Notes: generated from the letters alone by a model not told the origin. Counted from the first letter of the stretch, positions 9,126 through 18,559 are shown. The stretch: 43,212 nucleotides of DNA from Gammaproteobacteria bacterium UBA5078 (GCA_002416505.1 DIAM01000003.1:1-43212), one strand, 5' to 3'. Made by a program: numbers and translations.

Positions 9126-10433
9126 GTGACAGTATCCAAGCCAGAGAACAGCACAAGTCGCTCCGCCGCCCTATTCGAAGAAGCCAAGCGCTATATCCCA
9201 GGTGGTGTAAACTCGCCCGTCCGCGCCTTCCGTGGCGTCGGTGGTAACCCTTTATTCTTTCAAGGTGGCGAAGGCGCTTGGCTAACAGACGAGGACAGCA
9301 ACCGTTACATCGACTATGTCGGTGCTTGGGGGCCCCTCATTCTCGGCCATAGACATCCAGACGTAATCGAGGCGCTACAAGCCCAGTTGACCCACGGCCT
9401 AGGCTACGGCGCATCTACAGAGGCCGAAGTCACCATCGCCAAGACCATCTGCAAGCTCGTGCCATCTATCGAGCGAGTGCGCCTCGTGACCTCCGGAACC
9501 GAGGCAACGATGAGTGCCATTCGCGTCGCACGCGGATACACGCGCCGCGACAAGGTCGTGAAGTTCGAGGGTTGCTACCACGGCCACGTCGATGGTCTGC
9601 TTGTAAAGGCTGGTTCCGGAGCACTGACTCTTGGCGAGCCAGACTCCCTGGGCGTGCCGAAGGCCTATACCGACTTAACTTATGTGCTGCCCTATAACGA
9701 CGCAGCCGCCCTAGAGAAATTATTCGAGACTAATGGCGACGAGATTGCCTGCATCATCGTAGAGCCTGTCGCCGGTAATATGAATCTCGTGCCACCTGTC
9801 CCAGGTTATCTCGAGAAGATGCGCGAGCTATGCACCCACTACGGCAGCGTGCTGATCTTCGACGAAGTAATGACCGGTTTCCGCGTCGCTCTTGGCGGTG
9901 CTCAGTCTCACTACAACGTAACTCCAGACCTCACTGCGCTAGGCAAGGTAATTGGCGGTGGCCTCCCGGTTGGTGCCTTCGGCGGCAAGCGCGAGATCAT
10001 GGAGATGATCGCACCCATGGGCCCTGTTTATCAGGCCGGCACCTTGGCCGGCAGCCCCCTAGCGGTGGCCGCGGGAATGGCCATGCTCAACGCCATTCAA
10101 AAGCCCGGCTTCCACGACGAATTGAACCGACGCAGCAAGGCCCTGATGGACGGCTTACAGGCGCGCGCAGACGCGGCCAACATCCCCTTCACTACCCATC
10201 AACTGGGCGGCATGTTCGGCTGCTTCTTCAGCAAAGAGGAGTCGGTTAGCACCTTCGAACAAGTCATGGCCTGCGACGTCGAGCGCTTCCGTCGCTACTT
10301 CCACCTCATGCTCAACAATGGAGTCTATCTGGCGCCTTCCGCGTTCGAGGCAGGCTTCGTGTCTGCCGCCCACGGCGACGAGGAAATCAATAAGACACTA
10401 GACGCAGCCGAGATCGCCTTCGCCGCACTCTAA
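9126..10433 (+). CDS. hemL: Glutamate-1-semialdehyde 2,1-aminomutase (HemL)
   Basis: PLP enzyme making 5-aminolevulinate, the committed tetrapyrrole precursor, from glutamate semialdehyde. It has 435 residues with a GTG start. The PLP lysine is K274 in ALGKVIGGGLPVGAFGG. Other signatures are FEGCYHGH, IIVEPVAGNMN and LIFDEVMTGFR. It lies 24 bp behind thiE in the run beginning with hemJ. Confidence 0.97.
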   Translation: MTVSKPENSTSRSAALFEEAKRYIPGGVNSPVRAFRGVGGNPLFFQGGEGAWLTDEDSNRYIDYVGAWGPLILGHRHPDVIEALQAQLTHGLGYGASTEAEVTIAKTICKLVPSIERVRLVTSGTEATMSAIRVARGYTRRDKVVKFEGCYHGHVDGLLVKAGSGALTLGEPDSLGVPKAYTDLTYVLPYNDAAALEKLFETNGDEIACIIVEPVAGNMNLVPPVPGYLEKMRELCTHYGSVLIFDEVMTGFRVALGGAQSHYNVTPDLTALGKVIGGGLPVGAFGGKREIMEMIAPMGPVYQAGTLAGSPLAVAAGMAMLNAIQKPGFHDELNRRSKALMDGLQARADAANIPFTTHQLGGMFGCFFSKEESVSTFEQVMACDVERFRRYFHLMLNNGVYLAPSAFEAGFVSAAHGDEEINKTLDAAEIAFAAL

Positions 10434-10493
10434 ATTACAGAACTTAAAATAGGCCGCGCATCTTAGTACTCGGCCGATAAAGGACTCACGCGC

Positions 10494-11492
10494 ATGAAAA
10501 AATACGATGTTTATGGAATTGGCAACGCACTAGTCGATAGCGAGTTCGAGGTAGATGATCGCTTCTTCGTCGACTCCGGTATCGAGAAGGGCTTTATGAC
10601 CTTGATTGACGAGGACCAACAACAGAAGGTGTTCGATCTTCTAACCGATCGCTACGGTCTGATCAAGCGTGCCGGCGGCGGTTCCGCAGCCAATTCCATC
10701 TATGCCATGAGTCAGTTCGGCGCCAAGACCTTCTTCTCCTGCAAGGTTGCCAACGACGAGGGCGGACACTTCTATGTGAATGAGTTGGGCCAGCATAACG
10801 TAGAGACCAACCTCTCCGCCGAGCGCGAAGCGGGCACCACCGGCCGCTGCTTGGTTATGGTCACACCCGATGCCGAGCGCACCATGTTGACCTCGTTAGG
10901 AATATCTCAATTAGTGTCTACAGACGAGCTTCACTACGACGCAATTAGCGCCTCCACTTATGCCTATACCGAGGGCTATCTGGTGACTTCCCCCAGCGCA
11001 AAGACTGCCGTTCTAGAGCTCAAGAAGCACGCCAAGAAAGCGGGCGTTAAGTTCGCGATGACCTTCTCCGACCCAGCGATGGTCGAGTATTTCTCCGAAG
11101 GCATTAACGAGTTCATAGGCGACGGCGTCGACCTATTATTCTGCAACGAACAAGAAGCGAAGCTATGGTCAGGTGCAGATAATCTAGACGATGCCTGTAC
11201 GGCACTAGAGGCCAAGGCGAAGCAATTCGTGGTGACTCTGGGCGCTGCCGGCGCACGCCTTTTCGATGGCCAGCAATACAGCAATGTTGCCGCCCACAAA
11301 GTGAAAGCGGTCGACACCAATGGCGCGGGGGATATGTTCTCAGGGGCGTTTATGTATGGTCTATCGAAAGGCTATGACTTCAAGACCGCCGGTGAAATCG
11401 CCAGCCTTGCATCGTCAATAGTAGTAGCGCAATTCGGGCCCCGTCTCGCACCAGATCAACACGTTGAAATTCTGGCGCGATTAGGGCTTTAA
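10494..11492 (+). CDS. PfkB-family kinase, adenosine kinase-like
   Basis: 332-residue ribokinase-superfamily sugar or nucleoside kinase. The N-terminal GIGNALVDSEFEV and the glycine-rich RAGGGSAANSIYAMSQFG correspond to the substrate lid. The C-terminal signature DTNGAGDMFSGAF contains the catalytic Asp and anion hole. Proteins of this form in gammaproteobacteria are usually annotated as adenosine kinase; the true substrate cannot be read here. Convergent with dnaJ with 3 bp between the coding ends. Confidence 0.85.
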   Translation: MKKYDVYGIGNALVDSEFEVDDRFFVDSGIEKGFMTLIDEDQQQKVFDLLTDRYGLIKRAGGGSAANSIYAMSQFGAKTFFSCKVANDEGGHFYVNELGQHNVETNLSAEREAGTTGRCLVMVTPDAERTMLTSLGISQLVSTDELHYDAISASTYAYTEGYLVTSPSAKTAVLELKKHAKKAGVKFAMTFSDPAMVEYFSEGINEFIGDGVDLLFCNEQEAKLWSGADNLDDACTALEAKAKQFVVTLGAAGARLFDGQQYSNVAAHKVKAVDTNGAGDMFSGAFMYGLSKGYDFKTAGEIASLASSIVVAQFGPRLAPDQHVEILARLGL

Positions 11493-11495
11493 GCT

Positions 11496-12620
11496 TTAGG
11501 CACGCAGCTCGTCGACGAACTTCTTCACGCCATCGAACCATGAAGTTTTCTTCGGCGACTGCGCCCCTTCGGTTTCCGCGATGTCGTGGAATTCACCGAG
11601 CAATTCCTTCTGGCGCTTAGTCAAATTCACCGGCGTCTCCACCACTACTCGGCACAATAGATCGCCAGTGATGCCGCCGCGCACAGGCGTTACACCCTTA
11701 TTGCGCAGGCGGAACAACTTGCCGGTTTGTGTCTCTGCCGGAATCTTCAGCTTCACGCGTCCATCCAGCGTTGGCACCTCTAGCTCGCCGCCTAGGGCTG
11801 CATCCACAAAACTAATCGGAATCTCGCAATGCAGGTCGATGCCATCGCGCTCGAATAGTTTGTGCTCGCGCACGGAGACTTGTACATAGAGGTCGCCATT
11901 GGGACCGCCGTGGCTGCCCGCTTGGCCTTCGCCGGTAAGGCGAATGCGATCGCCAGTATCCACGCCTGGTGGCACTTTCACGGAAAGCGTCTTCTGCTCT
12001 TCGACGCTACCGCGGCCATGACAGCTACCACATGGGTCTTTGATCTGCTTGCCGGCACCTTGGCAACGCGGACAGGTCTGTTGAACGGAGAAAAAACCCT
12101 GCTGCATGCGCACTTGGCCCATGCCATTACAGGTGGTACAAGTTACTGGTGCACTGCCCTTCTTGGCGCCACTACCGTCGCACACCTTGCAGCGTACGGC
12201 GCTGGGAATGCGAATCTTAGAGGTTGTGCCGCGCACGGCCTCTTCAAGATCTAGCTCGAGGGTATAACGCAGGTCGCCGCCTTTGCGCACGTGGCTGCGG
12301 CCACCGCCGCCACGCTGACCACCGAATATATCGCCGAAGATGTCACCAAAAATATCGCCGAAGTCTGCAGAGCCACCGCCACCACCGCCTTGCTGATTGA
12401 CACCCGCATGGCCGTATTGGTCGTAACGCGCACGTTTATTCGCGTCGGAAAGTACCTCGAACGCTTCGTTAGCTTCCTTGAATTTATCCTCGGAGGTAGC
12501 ATCGTCCGGGTTGCGATCGGGATGGTGCTTCATCGCCACGCGACGATAGGCTTTCTTCAATTCTGCTTCGGAGGCATCGCGGGATACTCCCAGCACCTCG
12601 TAATAATCTCGTTTGGACAT
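11496..12620 (-). CDS. dnaJ: Chaperone protein DnaJ
   Basis: Hsp40 co-chaperone that stimulates DnaK ATPase and delivers unfolded clients. It has 374 residues. The J domain carries HPD at 33-35, followed by a Gly/Phe-rich linker with the repeat FGDIFGDIFGDIFGG. The zinc centre has four CxxCxGxG units (CKVCDGSG, CTTCNGMG, CPRCQGAG, CGSCHGRG; about residues 143-210). Last gene of grpE-dnaK-dnaJ, separated from dnaK by an intrinsic terminator. Confidence 0.98.
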   Translation of the reverse strand: MSKRDYYEVLGVSRDASEAELKKAYRRVAMKHHPDRNPDDATSEDKFKEANEAFEVLSDANKRARYDQYGHAGVNQQGGGGGGSADFGDIFGDIFGDIFGGQRGGGGRSHVRKGGDLRYTLELDLEEAVRGTTSKIRIPSAVRCKVCDGSGAKKGSAPVTCTTCNGMGQVRMQQGFFSVQQTCPRCQGAGKQIKDPCGSCHGRGSVEEQKTLSVKVPPGVDTGDRIRLTGEGQAGSHGGPNGDLYVQVSVREHKLFERDGIDLHCEIPISFVDAALGGELEVPTLDGRVKLKIPAETQTGKLFRLRNKGVTPVRGGITGDLLCRVVVETPVNLTKRQKELLGEFHDIAETEGAQSPKKTSWFDGVKKFVDELRA

Positions 12621-12679
12621 AGTCTTATTCTGTCTCGTTTAGCGAAAAGGGAACCGCTCAATACTCAGGTCGTACAACG

Positions 12680-12714
12680 CAAAAAAACCAGACGAGGAGC
12701 GCTCGTCCGGTTTT
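12680..12714 (-). terminator. Intrinsic terminator between dnaK and dnaJ
   Basis: On the minus strand a roughly 10-bp stem (ACCGGACGAG / CTCGTCTGGT) with a 5-nt loop CGCTC is followed by a run of seven T. It lies downstream of dnaK and upstream of dnaJ in the direction of the operon, so it probably attenuates dnaJ relative to dnaK. Confidence 0.75.
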
Positions 12715-12765
12715 GTGCATTGACTCGAACAGCGAGAGGCGCCCGCGCGCTGCGCCTCTTGCAAC

Positions 12766-14682
12766 TTACTTGTCGTCTTTAACTTCTTCGAACTCCGCGT
12801 CGACAGCATCATCGTTGTCCGAAGACTGCGCCGCGTCGGGGCCTGCGGCATTCGCCTCAGCCTGCTTCTCTGCATACATCTTCTCGGCAAGACCAGAGGA
12901 GACATCAGTCAGCTCTTTCGTCTTCGCTTCGATCTGCTCGATGTCGCCAGACTTGATCGCCTCTTCCACCGCTACTACGGCAGCTTCGATCTTCTCTTTC
13001 TCTGCCGCATCTACCTTGTCGCCAGCCTCTTCAAGAGTCTTGCGAGTGGCGTGTACTAGGCCATCGGCAGAGTTACGCACGGTTACCAGTTGCTCGAACT
13101 TCTTGTCGTCCGCTGCGTGAGCCTCGGCGTCCTTGACCATCTTCTCGATCTCTTCGTCGGACAAACCGCTAGAGGCCTTAATGATGATCGACTGCTCTTT
13201 ACCCGTCGCCTTGTCTTTCGCAGACACGTTCAGGATACCGTTGGAGTCTAGGTCAAACGCCACTTCGATTTGCGGCATGCCACGTGGTGATGGTGGGATG
13301 TCGGACAGATCGAATCGGCCCAGTGACTTGTTCTGTGCCGCTTGCTTACGCTCGCCCTGCACAACGTGAATAGTCACGGCAGTCTGGTTGTCGTCTGCAG
13401 TAGAGAACACCTGCGTCTTCTTGGTTGGGATAGTAGTGTTCTTCTCGATCAGAACACTCGCCACACCGCCCATTGTCTCGATGCCCAAGGAAAGAGGCGT
13501 TACGTCTAGCAGCAGTACGTCGTTCACTTCACCGGAGAGTACGGCCGCTTGAATCGCAGCGCCCATTGCAACGGCTTCGTCAGGGTTCACGTCGCGGCGT
13601 GCTTCCTTACCGAAGAAATCCGCTACTTTCTTCTGTACCAATGGCATACGGGTTTGACCGCCCACCAGAATTACGTCGTCGATCTTGGACACGTCTAAGC
13701 CAGCGTCTTGCAATGCCATCTTCAGCGGCGCCATGGTGCGATCCACTAGGCTCTCAACCAAAGACTCGAACTTCGCACGGGTCAGCTTCTGCACTAAGTG
13801 CTTAGGACCGCTCGCATCTGCCGTGATGTAGGGCAGGTTGATCTCGGTTTGTTGAGCGGAAGACAGCTCGATCTTCGCCTTCTCTGCCGCTTCTTTCAGA
13901 CGCTGCAATGCCAAAGGATCGCTGTGCAGGTCCATGCCTGATTCTTTCTTGAACTCAGCTGCTAAATACTCGATCAGCTTAAGGTCGAAGTCTTCACCAC
14001 CCAAGAAGGTGTCGCCGTTAGTAGAGAGCACCTCGAAGGTATGCTCGCCATCGGTCTCAGCGATCTCGATGATGGAGATATCGAAGGTACCACCACCGAG
14101 GTCGAATACGGCTACCGTGGAATCGCCACTCTTCTTGTCCATTCCGTAGGCAAGGGCCGCCGCTGTTGGCTCGTTGATGATGCGCTTAACTTCTAGGCCT
14201 GCAATCTTGCCCGCATCCTTAGTCGCTTGACGCTGTGAGTCGTTGAAGTAAGCAGGCACCGTTACCACCGCTTCGGTAACTGACTCGCCGAGGTAGTCCT
14301 CTGCCGTCTTCTTCATCTTCTTCAATACTTGTGCAGAGATTTGTGGAGGCGACATATTCTCGCCATTGACTCTTACCCACGCGTCACCGTTGTCTGCCTT
14401 AACGATCTCATAAGGCACCATCTTGATGTCTTTCTGCACGACATCGTCGGCAAACTGGCGGCCGATAAGACGCTTGATTGCGAACAATGTGTTCTTCGGG
14501 TTGGTCACCGATTGACGCTTAGCAGGCTGGCCTACTAGCGTTTCGCCGTCCTTTGAGAACGCGATAATCGATGGTGTGGTGCGATCACCCTCTGCGTTCT
14601 CAATCACTTTAGCTTTGCCGCCGTCCATGATTGCCACACAAGAGTTCGTGGTCCCTAAGTCTATTCCGATGATTCTACCCAT
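12766..14682 (-). CDS. dnaK: Molecular chaperone DnaK (Hsp70)
   Basis: ATP-dependent chaperone of 638 residues, standard length. The nucleotide domain starts GRIIGIDLGTTNSCVAIMDG. The phosphate-2 loop is VAVFDLGGGTFDISII and the adenosine motif ILVGGQTRMPLVQ. The interdomain linker DVLLLDVTPLSLGIET precedes the peptide-binding domain, and the acidic tail ends EFEEVKDDK. Preceded by grpE (177-bp gap) and followed by dnaJ across a terminator. Confidence 0.99.
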   Translation of the reverse strand: MGRIIGIDLGTTNSCVAIMDGGKAKVIENAEGDRTTPSIIAFSKDGETLVGQPAKRQSVTNPKNTLFAIKRLIGRQFADDVVQKDIKMVPYEIVKADNGDAWVRVNGENMSPPQISAQVLKKMKKTAEDYLGESVTEAVVTVPAYFNDSQRQATKDAGKIAGLEVKRIINEPTAAALAYGMDKKSGDSTVAVFDLGGGTFDISIIEIAETDGEHTFEVLSTNGDTFLGGEDFDLKLIEYLAAEFKKESGMDLHSDPLALQRLKEAAEKAKIELSSAQQTEINLPYITADASGPKHLVQKLTRAKFESLVESLVDRTMAPLKMALQDAGLDVSKIDDVILVGGQTRMPLVQKKVADFFGKEARRDVNPDEAVAMGAAIQAAVLSGEVNDVLLLDVTPLSLGIETMGGVASVLIEKNTTIPTKKTQVFSTADDNQTAVTIHVVQGERKQAAQNKSLGRFDLSDIPPSPRGMPQIEVAFDLDSNGILNVSAKDKATGKEQSIIIKASSGLSDEEIEKMVKDAEAHAADDKKFEQLVTVRNSADGLVHATRKTLEEAGDKVDAAEKEKIEAAVVAVEEAIKSGDIEQIEAKTKELTDVSSGLAEKMYAEKQAEANAAGPDAAQSSDNDDAVDAEFEEVKDDK

Positions 14683-14859
14683 TTCGTTTCTCCACCTTGC
14701 TAGTCCAACGCGCGATTTACGCTTGGAAGAGCTGTTTCTCTAAATTCGATTGACTGTGCTTGGTTTTGCCTTCGCGCTTCGCGGCACCGAGGTTTTCTTG
14801 CTGATGGCCCTCTATATTGGCCCGAAGCGGGTGATTTCAAGTCCGCGACTTGCTTTCAC

Positions 14860-15477
14860 CTAGACTTTTTCATCTACGCCGCCCTCGGGCGCTTTCGATA
14901 CCATGACCATGGCGGGTCTAATCACGCGGCCATGCAGGGTATAGCCCTTCTGCATGACGGCTGTGACCGTGTCGGGCTCCACATTAGGGTTCTCCTGCAG
15001 CGTCATCGCCTGATGAAGCTGCGGATCGAAGGGCTCGCCCAGAGGGTCGATCTGCTCGATACCGAACTTGCGGAAACAGTCCACGAAGCTCTTTAGCGTT
15101 AGTTCAACGCCCTGTAGCAAGGCTTTGACCGACTCGTCTTCGCGGTCCATGTCGACCTGCAAGGCACGCTCTAAGTTGTCCATCACCGCCAGCAACTCAT
15201 TGCTTAGGCGCTCCTGGCCAAACTTATGAGCCTTCTCGATGTCTTGCTCCGTGCGCCGGCGCAGGTTCTGCATCTCCGCTTGCACGCGCAATACCTCGTC
15301 TTTCTGATGAGCAATAACGCTCTCGGCCTGAACCAGTTTCTGCATCGTCTCGATCAGCTGGGATTGCTCGTCCGCTTGCTCTACCTCTTCGGCAGAATCC
15401 TGATTGCTCTCCATGTTCTCTTCCATGTCTTGCTCCGCCTCGGGGTCTAGTTTCTTATCTTCACTGCTATCGCTCAT
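14860..15477 (-). CDS. grpE: Nucleotide exchange factor GrpE
   Basis: 205-residue partner of DnaK that releases ADP. An acidic, Gln/Glu-rich N-terminal tail leads into a long dimerising coiled coil (about residues 45-95), then the C-terminal beta domain with GVELTLKSF and the conserved VMQKGYTLHGRVIRPAMVMV. First gene of the heat-shock operon, directly behind a sigma-32-type promoter. Confidence 0.97.
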   Translation of the reverse strand: MSDSSEDKKLDPEAEQDMEENMESNQDSAEEVEQADEQSQLIETMQKLVQAESVIAHQKDEVLRVQAEMQNLRRRTEQDIEKAHKFGQERLSNELLAVMDNLERALQVDMDREDESVKALLQGVELTLKSFVDCFRKFGIEQIDPLGEPFDPQLHQAMTLQENPNVEPDTVTAVMQKGYTLHGRVIRPAMVMVSKAPEGGVDEKV

Positions 15478-15575
15478 CTTTCCACCTGTTCTATGTTGTG
15501 CTGCGCTGTGCGCAAGCTTCGCAACTTACAAAGGGACTATTTTCAAAAGGACTAACACAATCCAAGTGAGGGCGA

Positions 15576-15604
15576 ATATTGGGGCAAAGCCGGGCAGTTC
15601 AAGG
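15576..15604 (-). promoter_or_regulatory. Sigma-32 (RpoH) heat-shock promoter of grpE
   Basis: On the minus strand CCTTGAA (15598-15604) is followed after 13 bp by CCCCAATAT (15576-15584). Both elements and the spacing match the RpoH consensus (CTTGAA, 13-15 bp, CCCCAT-T). It lies about 100 bp before the grpE start. Confidence 0.8.
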
Positions 15605-15649
15605 CGAATCCCCTGAAAAGCGCTAAAATTGCTTAACATAGTGGGGACA

Positions 15650-15679
15650 CTGACAAAACCACCGCGGATGCGCTATATT
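15650..15679 (+). promoter_or_regulatory. Candidate sigma-70 promoter of recN
   Basis: CTGACA (15650-15655) and TATATT (15674-15679) are 18 bp apart, 70 bp before recN. No LexA box of the CTGT-N8-ACAG form was seen around it, which is unusual for recN. Confidence 0.45.
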
Positions 15680-15749
15680 CAGCAGCGCGCCCAGCCGCTA
15701 AAGGCCCCGCGTTTGCCCTTATAGATTACAAGAGAATCACCGCCCCACC

Positions 15750-17438
15750 ATGCTGACCCAGCTCTCAATTCGCCACTACGCGATCGTCGACTTCTTAGAG
15801 ATAGACTTTACGCCCGGCATGACCGTCATTACCGGTGAGACCGGCGCAGGCAAGTCCATCATATTGGGAGCGCTCGGCCTGAGTTTAGGGGACCGCGCCG
15901 ACAAGGGCGTGATCAGCAACGATGCCACGCGCACCGATATCAGCGCCCACTTCGATACCCGCGACCAAATGCTTGCCAAGCAATGGCTGCAAGAGAATGA
16001 ACTACTCAGCGAAGACGAGCCCGAGCTCTGTCTACTGCGCCGTGTGGTCTCCGACGACGGGCGCTCCAAGGCCTGGGTCAACGGTTACCCCGTAACCCTG
16101 CAGATACTCAAGACCGTGGGTGAGATGCTGATCGATATCCATAGCCAGCACGAGCACCAGTCGCTACTCAATCGCGGCACCCACCTGCGCCTACTCGATG
16201 CCTATATCGGCGAGCCGAAATTGGTGGAGCAAGTGCGCCACACGAGCCGCGAGTGGCGTAAGAATTTCGAGGCCATGACACAGCTACGCGAGCAGTCCGA
16301 GGCAGCCTCCGCACAGCAGCAACTATTGCGTTATCAACTCACCGAGCTCGACGAACTCGCGCTGCAAGAGGGCGAATTAGAAGCGCTCGACGAGGAATAT
16401 CGCCAGCTCAATAGCATGGACACTAGCCTCGCCACCGCACAGCAGCTCCTAGCTCTTTGCAGCGAGAACGAGGAGATGACCCTGCAAGAGGGGCTCAACC
16501 AGGCCCTGGCGCTACTGCACGAGCTGCAGGTCAAATCCCCCACTCTAGATGCAGTAGGCGAGATGCTCAGCACCGCGGCCATTCAAGTGGAAGAGGCTAC
16601 GCGAGAGCTGCGCCGCAGCATCGATGACTTCGATGCCAACCCCCAGCGTCTCGAAGAGATCAATCAACGCCTCGCCGATATCCATCAGCTAGCGCGCAAG
16701 CACAAGACCAAGCCGGAAGATCTGCTGGCACTACAGGCGAGTATGTTGGGCGAGCTTCAGGCCATGGAGAATAGCAGCGAAGAGCTGGACCAGCGCAGCG
16801 CCCAAGACGCCATCCTGCGCGCCGACTATCGCAAGCAGGCAGAACAGCTGAGTAAATGTCGCGCCAAGGGCGCTAAGACTCTAGGCGAACAGATCAACGA
16901 ACAGATCGCCGAGCTGGGCATGAGCCAGGCCCGTCTTACTGTGGAGCTAAGCCCCCTGAACAAGGACCAGCCCAGCGCAACTGGGCAAGAGAACGTTGAA
17001 TTCCTCGTCAGCACCAACCCCGGCCAAGCACCGCGGCCACTCATTAAGATCGCCTCAGGCGGCGAACTCTCGCGCATCAGCCTTGCGATTCAGGTGATTA
17101 CCGCACAGACGTCGAGCACGCCGACACTCGTATTCGACGAGGTGGATGTGGGCATCGGTGGCGGAGTCGCACGCGCGGTTGGCGTGCTGCTAAAACAGCT
17201 GGGTGAGCGAGGGCAAGTGCTATGTGTCACCCATCAGGCACAGGTGGCCAGCCAAGGTCATACTCATCTATTCGTGAGCAAATCCACCAACGATGCCACC
17301 AATAGCGGCACGCGCATCCGTGCCCTAGAGGGCAAGGAAAAGGTGGAGGAGATTGCGCGGATGCTAGGGGGCGAGTCGACGACTCAGGGCTTTACGCCAG
17401 AGTCTCTTGCGCACGCGCAAGAGATGCTCAATGCCTGA
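15750..17438 (+). CDS. recN: DNA repair protein RecN
   Basis: SMC-like ATPase acting in double-strand break repair and recombination. It has 562 residues. Walker A is GETGAGKS at 29-36. The central coiled coil runs over about 160-400. The ABC signature is ASGGELSRISLA and Walker B is PTLVFDEVDVGIGG, followed by a His switch in VTHQAQVA. Divergent from grpE, and its stop codon directly abuts that of the convergent fur. Confidence 0.97.
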   Translation: MLTQLSIRHYAIVDFLEIDFTPGMTVITGETGAGKSIILGALGLSLGDRADKGVISNDATRTDISAHFDTRDQMLAKQWLQENELLSEDEPELCLLRRVVSDDGRSKAWVNGYPVTLQILKTVGEMLIDIHSQHEHQSLLNRGTHLRLLDAYIGEPKLVEQVRHTSREWRKNFEAMTQLREQSEAASAQQQLLRYQLTELDELALQEGELEALDEEYRQLNSMDTSLATAQQLLALCSENEEMTLQEGLNQALALLHELQVKSPTLDAVGEMLSTAAIQVEEATRELRRSIDDFDANPQRLEEINQRLADIHQLARKHKTKPEDLLALQASMLGELQAMENSSEELDQRSAQDAILRADYRKQAEQLSKCRAKGAKTLGEQINEQIAELGMSQARLTVELSPLNKDQPSATGQENVEFLVSTNPGQAPRPLIKIASGGELSRISLAIQVITAQTSSTPTLVFDEVDVGIGGGVARAVGVLLKQLGERGQVLCVTHQAQVASQGHTHLFVSKSTNDATNSGTRIRALEGKEKVEEIARMLGGESTTQGFTPESLAHAQEMLNA

Positions 17439-17858
17439 TTAGGCTGTCTGGCAAGTACTGCAAATACCATATAAGTAGAGGCTGTGATCGGTGATCTCGA
17501 AGCCAAACTTCTTGGCGATCTTCTCTTGCTGAGTCTCGATCACTTCGTCGTAGAACTCTTCTACTAAGCCGCACTTACTGCACACAAGGTGGTCGTGGTG
17601 CTCCATGGTGCTCAGCTCGAATACCGAGTGGCCACCCTCGAAATGGTGACGCATCACTAGCCCAGCAGTCTCGAATTGAGTCAACACGCGATAAACCGTA
17701 GCAAGGCCCACATCTTCATCGGCCTCGATTAAGGCCTTGTACACATCCTCAGCGCTTAGATGGCGTGTCTCGGAGCTCTCCAGCAGCTGTAGAATCTTGA
17801 CCCGTGGCAGCGTGACTTTGAGGCCAGCTTTGCGTAGTTCTTGGTTTTCAGATGACAT
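17439..17858 (-). CDS. fur: Ferric uptake regulator Fur
   Basis: Fe(II)-dependent repressor of iron uptake genes. The start MSSENQELRKAGLKVTLPR at 17858 is chosen because AAAGAGAGAACC precedes it and it gives 139 residues, the usual Fur size; the open frame continues upstream to 18017 without family similarity. The winged helix covers about residues 1-80 (LSAEDVYKAL, GLATVYRVL). The metal site includes HHDHLVCSKCGLVEEF, and a second CxxC (CSTC) lies at the C-terminus. Divergent from bamE, as in many gammaproteobacteria. Confidence 0.96.
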   Translation of the reverse strand: MSSENQELRKAGLKVTLPRVKILQLLESSETRHLSAEDVYKALIEADEDVGLATVYRVLTQFETAGLVMRHHFEGGHSVFELSTMEHHDHLVCSKCGLVEEFYDEVIETQQEKIAKKFGFEITDHSLYLYGICSTCQTA

Positions 17859-17940
17859 GGTTCTCTCTTTTCGCACTGACACTGCGACATTATTCGGTCG
17901 ACGGAATCCGGAAGGGTTCGCTTTCATGCACGCTAGTGCA

Positions 17941-17968
17941 TTGACCCGTGGAGCAAGTGAGGTATTAT
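17941..17968 (+). promoter_or_regulatory. Promoter of bamE
   Basis: TTGACC (17941-17946), 16-bp spacer, TATTAT (17963-17968). The start lies about 70 bp before the bamE ATG, in the fur-bamE divergent region. Confidence 0.65.
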
Positions 17969-18039
17969 GCCCGGTAACGAATGCAGATGAAAGTTGACCT
18001 GTTGTGTCGCACTGCACCAGCTAAATATTGAGATCTCTT

Positions 18040-18471
18040 ATGTTTTTGCAGCAAACGAACAACGCCAAAGGCCTACTCATCCGCAAGACCCTACAAAGCC
18101 TAATCGTATTGGCAAGCGCCATCAGCATCAGCGCCTGTGCCATTCCTCGCCTGCAGTTTCCTGGGGTGTATAAGGTCGATATTCAGCAGGGCAATATCAT
18201 TACTCAAGAGATGATTGACCAGTTGCGCCCGGGCATGACCAAGCGCCAAGTCATCTTCGTGATGGGTACACCACTGGTGCGCGACCCCTTCAATCAAGAT
18301 CGCTGGGATTACATCTATAGCTACCAGCCAGGCGGCGGCATCCGCGGCCAGGAAGGCGTGACGATGTATTTCGAGAACGATTTGTTGACTCACTTCACCG
18401 GCGACTTCAAGCCCACCGAAGAGAGCACCGCCGAAGCCACAACAAGCGCCCCGGCAGCCTCTAACTCCTAA
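18040..18471 (+). CDS. bamE: Outer membrane assembly lipoprotein BamE
   Basis: Lipoprotein subunit of the BAM complex that inserts beta-barrel proteins into the outer membrane. ATG at 18040 is preferred; an in-frame TTG at 18028 is possible. The signal peptide ends with a lipobox LSAC-like SISAC (C33). The SmpA/OmlA fold follows, with the conserved LRPGMTKRQVIFVMGTP and WDYIYSY. The tail is Ala/Thr/Ser-rich. Followed at once by an inverted REP pair. Confidence 0.93.
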   Translation: MFLQQTNNAKGLLIRKTLQSLIVLASAISISACAIPRLQFPGVYKVDIQQGNIITQEMIDQLRPGMTKRQVIFVMGTPLVRDPFNQDRWDYIYSYQPGGGIRGQEGVTMYFENDLLTHFTGDFKPTEESTAEATTSAPAASNS

Positions 18472-18498
18472 TCCAAAACGCAGAACCAACTCGAAGAG

Positions 18499-18523
18499 GT
18501 AGGAGCGGGCTTGCCCGCGAAGG
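18499..18523 (+). repeat. REP element, left copy of an inverted pair
   Basis: GTAGGAGCGGGCTTGCCCGC followed by GAAGG. A GTAGGAGC head and an imperfect palindrome GCGGGC-TT-GCCCGC, closely like the extragenic REP sequences of Pseudomonas. It sits 28 bp after bamE. Confidence 0.75.
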
Positions 18524-18559
18524 ACCTGCCTTTATACAAGACCGAGTCAATCGCACCCC

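Noticed and set aside
15600..15749. LexA box upstream of recN
   Set aside because: No CTGT-N8-ACAG palindrome was found; only an ordinary promoter.
17859..18017. 53-residue N-terminal extension of Fur
   Set aside because: Standard Fur length, a good RBS and family similarity all start at 17858; the extension runs through the divergent promoter.
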